DNA of 8,613 nucleotides, taken from contig PWPN01000186.1 of NCBI GenBank assembly GCA_003557125.1, positions 1 to 8,613 on the forward strand, read 5' to 3'. This document shows, piece by piece, positions 6,220-8,613 of this stretch (positions are counted from its first letter, which is position 1; each line of letters begins with the position of its first letter). The position numbers were made by a program, and so were the translations under genes. The stretch is from Phycisphaerae bacterium. Lineage in GTDB: Bacteria; Planctomycetota; Phycisphaerae; UBA1845; PWPN01. Below the pieces are notes generated by a model. That model saw only the letters and a list, made by a program, of their open reading frames with translations. It was not told where the DNA came from and did not search any database.

Positions 6220-8511
6220 ATGAGCCCACGTCGGCGCCAAGACGGCATGACTTGCTCTCCCGGGCGACAGGCAACGCCTTCTCGCCGACGCAATCCTCGT
6301 AACAAGCGGTCGCCAGATCGAACGCAGCCGACGGTGACGGGATCCACTGTCGACAGCGTGTTGCCCCGCTTTCGGGCCGCGACCGATGCAATCGGCCAAT
6401 ACGCCCGCCCCGCCCGGCTGCGTGGGCAGATTCCGACGCCCGCGACGCGCGCCCGGTTCTATCTGCTTCATCTGGCGCCCCTGCTCATCGGCCTGTCTGC
6501 GGGATGGCTATGGTGCGGGCTGCGCCCCCTGCTCGCCTCGACACTCGACCCGTCGCAGGCGACGGTCACGATGCTGACGACGGTGGGATTGATGGCCTGT
6601 GCGCTCGGTCTCCAGATGCCCGCACATCTGGCAGGGTTCCTCCTGCGGGTCGGTAACCGGTGGCGCACTCGAAAGGCACCTGTCCAGGACAGCATGGAAC
6701 AGCCGCCGAACGTACAGAGCGTCTGTCAGCTCTCGCTCGCATCGACCACGGTCGTGGCGGGGTTGGGATGTCTCGTGGGGCTCGCCCTGATGGGGGCGTT
6801 CGCCCGCTCGCACGAATGGCTGACGGCCCATTTTTTCTGGACGCCTCTGACGGCGACGGCCATGGAATGGGCGATCTTCGTGCTGTTCATCGGCTGGCTG
6901 TGGATGGTCATCGGCGTGACCGTCACCGCCTGGTCAGCGGCCGGCGAAGCGCATGCAGGGCAAAGCGTCATCACCGCGCCTCTGGCCAGATTGTGGGTTG
7001 GCTTCGCGCTGGCATGGGCACTTCACGAAGCGTGGCTCGTCCATGCCCTGTCCGGGACCGAACAGCTGATGCTCGCGGCGCTGCCCATGCTGGCTGTCTC
7101 CATCCTGGCTGCGCTGCTTTCCACGGAGACCGGCAAGGGGCCTGCCCCGTCTGTGACGCCGCACGTCCCCGAAATGTCGCACAGCCATCTGCGGTGGGTA
7201 GGGGTCGGCCTGTTCGTCTGGTCGTTCGCACTGGCATTGAGCCTTACGGGATGGTTCGCCTGTCATGCGGTGGGCGCCGAAAAGGGCATCCGGCAGTTGC
7301 CGTACGCAAGTCTTGCGGTGCTCCTGGTGCCCCTGGCGGCATGGGTTGCGTCGTACATACCGGGTGTTCGCGATCGGCCATCCGTCAGCGGGTATGCCAC
7401 CTCGCTCTGGGGCGCGGGACTCGCGGCCGGGATCGTCGTCGCGATGCTTGCAGTCAGCCCGCAAGGAAGCAGCTTATCCGGGTGGGGCCAGGCGATCGTG
7501 CTGGCCATAGGCTTCGGCTATGCCCTCGCCCGGATCGAGGCTATCTGGATCGCCTGCACGAGCAGCACAGCCTCGGCCCTTGCCCAGATCGGAAGCGCCT
7601 TGCTGCCCGGCCTGGCCCTCGGATTCATCGCGGCCGGCGACTGGATCGCGCCCGTCATTGGGCCGATCGGCTTGATCGCGACGGGAGCGCTCGCGTTGAT
7701 CAGCCTGGGCGGGCTCGTGCAGATTCACGCGCAAGACCCCCCGCAACGGGTACGACGATGGCAATTCGCGCGCACCCTGGCCACGCTTGCGATCGCGATT
7801 CTGCTGTTCCCTGCCAGCACGCGCACCTGGTCCGCATGGGCGCACGCGCACGCGAACGATCATCCGACTGTGACGATTTTCCTCGAACCGCTCGTGGTCG
7901 GCCGTCATCCACGCATCTGCCTGATCAACGTGCCGCCTTCGCTATCCATCCGGGACCCTGACCACACGACGCAACTGCAGCCGCGCGATCGAGCCAGCGA
8001 CCACAGTGCCAATGCCGCGTCGAGCAGGATCGATTCGTTCACCGACATGGACGATGCGTTCCGCAGAATCCGCCTCGAACGGCGCACCTACGACCTCGTC
8101 TACCAGTACGACCCCGTCGTTTTTCCCACGGATCGTTTCGCGCACTATTCGCAGGAATGGCTCCACCGATTGGCCGGGCTCCTTTCGCCGGGCGGAAAAG
8201 TGGTGCTGGACGTACCGTTGGCGGGCAAGTCCGTAAGCACTATCCAGGTCATCGGCACGACCTTCGAGCAGGCTGTGGCCGGTCAGGGGTGCTGGGTCAC
8301 GACATCGGTCGACGCGCGCCCTGTACTGCGACTCATCGGGGGAGCGCCGCCTTTTTCGGAGCCCGAGACATGCCGCCCACTCGTTGCCTTGACCGACTCG
8401 GCTACCGGACGCAGCCCATCACACTCGCTTCAACGCGACGGCATCACCCGGACCCTGGAGCAGGATTCCCACGCGGACCAGCTGCTCCAGTGGCTGACCG
8501 ATGCCCGGTAG
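6220..8511 (+). CDS. Polytopic membrane protein with spermidine-synthase-like C-terminal domain
   Basis: This 763-residue protein starts with about 75 basic, proline- and arginine-rich residues. Roughly 12-13 hydrophobic segments follow, near 80-100, 116-140, 173-194, 212-238, 255-276, 281-300, 326-348, 362-380, 394-412, 423-440, 452-472, 477-502 and 517-532. The soluble tail (about 548-763) contains YDLVYQYDP (624-632), DRFAHYSQEWLHRLAGLLSPGG (638-659) and VVLDVPL (661-667). That series resembles the later strands of spermidine synthase/methyltransferase folds, where a YDLI strand precedes 'RFYTREFF...LAPGG'. This is the layout of 'fused MFS/spermidine synthase' proteins. The glycine-rich nucleotide loop expected near 565-575 is not visible (ICLINVPP instead), so catalysis is doubtful. 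ATG 6220 has GGAAAG 7 nt upstream; GTG 6334 or 6358 would remove much of the odd N-terminus but lack ribosome sites. It may be cotranscribed with the mannosidase 152 nt upstream. Transport or enzymatic role is unknown. Confidence 0.75.
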   Translation: MSPRRRQDGMTCSPGRQATPSRRRNPRNKRSPDRTQPTVTGSTVDSVLPRFRAATDAIGQYARPARLRGQIPTPATRARFYLLHLAPLLIGLSAGWLWCGLRPLLASTLDPSQATVTMLTTVGLMACALGLQMPAHLAGFLLRVGNRWRTRKAPVQDSMEQPPNVQSVCQLSLASTTVVAGLGCLVGLALMGAFARSHEWLTAHFFWTPLTATAMEWAIFVLFIGWLWMVIGVTVTAWSAAGEAHAGQSVITAPLARLWVGFALAWALHEAWLVHALSGTEQLMLAALPMLAVSILAALLSTETGKGPAPSVTPHVPEMSHSHLRWVGVGLFVWSFALALSLTGWFACHAVGAEKGIRQLPYASLAVLLVPLAAWVASYIPGVRDRPSVSGYATSLWGAGLAAGIVVAMLAVSPQGSSLSGWGQAIVLAIGFGYALARIEAIWIACTSSTASALAQIGSALLPGLALGFIAAGDWIAPVIGPIGLIATGALALISLGGLVQIHAQDPPQRVRRWQFARTLATLAIAILLFPASTRTWSAWAHAHANDHPTVTIFLEPLVVGRHPRICLINVPPSLSIRDPDHTTQLQPRDRASDHSANAASSRIDSFTDMDDAFRRIRLERRTYDLVYQYDPVVFPTDRFAHYSQEWLHRLAGLLSPGGKVVLDVPLAGKSVSTIQVIGTTFEQAVAGQGCWVTTSVDARPVLRLIGGAPPFSEPETCRPLVALTDSATGRSPSHSLQRDGITRTLEQDSHADQLLQWLTDAR

Positions 8512-8564
8512 CCGCCCGAACCGTTGACACGATCGACGGGCCTTCATCGCTCTCCTGCCATTTT

Positions 8565-8594
8565 TTGCGGACGCCGTCGGCAGTGGTATAGAAT
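8565..8594 (+). promoter_or_regulatory. Extended -10 promoter for the gene entering at the right edge
   Basis: TGGTATAGAAT (8584-8594) contains an extended -10 (TG, one base, TATAGA at 8587-8592). TTGCGG (8565-8570) lies 16 nt upstream as a partial -35. Transcription would begin near 8599-8601. An ATG at 8603 (ATGCGGAAGGC) follows almost at once, so the next gene may have a leaderless mRNA or start further right. The 100 bases between 8512 and 8613 hold no other gene. Confidence 0.5.
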
Positions 8595-8613
8595 GCTTCA
8601 TCATGCGGAAGGC

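Noticed and set aside
5722..6471. A 249-codon minus-strand frame covering the gap after the mannosidase
   Set aside because: It overlaps the 3' end of GH38 and the start of the membrane protein gene, is rich in Arg, Ser and Pro without domain marks, and looks like a frame shadow.
8524..8529. Perfect TTGACA -35 box
   Set aside because: No acceptable -10 lies 15-19 nt downstream (TCGCTC at the 17-nt spacing), so it is treated as chance.
8534..8579. Terminator from CGACGG (8534-8539) pairing with CCGTCG (8574-8579), with a T-run at 8561-8566
   Set aside because: The loop is 34 nt and the T-run lies inside it rather than after the stem, so it does not fit an intrinsic terminator.

Overview
The window is GC-rich (by eye a little over 60% G+C) and densely coding. 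It holds one leftward gene cut by the left edge, then four rightward genes: tatC, a DUF6807/PmoA-family lipoprotein gene, a glycoside hydrolase family 38 alpha-mannosidase gene, and a large polytopic membrane protein gene with a degenerate spermidine-synthase-like tail. A putative promoter for a further gene lies at the right edge. No rRNA, tRNA, CRISPR array, insertion sequence or phage gene was seen.

The best guess for the host is a member of the Planctomycetota, perhaps of the Phycisphaerae type. This is inferred from the DUF6807 family, the extended TatC, the membrane protein/spermidine-synthase-like architecture, and weak Shine-Dalgarno sites with high GC. No phylogenetic marker is present, so it is not proven.

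Layout. Positions 1-554 (minus) encode the N-terminal 184 residues of a two-helix membrane protein of unknown function. Positions 555-856 are a divergent intergenic region with a good sigma70-like promoter firing right (TTGACC, 17 nt, TACAAT) and a weaker one firing left. tatC (857-1879) follows and overlaps the lipoprotein gene (1876-3288) by 4 bases (ATGA). After 37 nt comes the GH38 gene (3326-6067), which starts at GTG behind a clear GGAGA. After a 152-nt gap with two possible hairpins comes the membrane protein gene (6220-8511). The last 100 bases carry an extended -10 promoter next to an ATG at 8603.

How the genes may work together is inference. The first three rightward genes look like one transcript. 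TatC is a translocase component, the lipoprotein is exported and lipid-anchored, and the mannosidase has no signal peptide and should be cytoplasmic. The lipoprotein and mannosidase could belong to glycan use, with tatC a positional companion. No tatA/tatB partner is in the window.

Nothing here is a clear new defence or mobile system. The most unusual items are the roughly 80-residue insertion in TatC, the membrane protein whose enzyme-like tail lacks the glycine-rich cofactor loop, and the strong excess of the palindromic word CGATCG.
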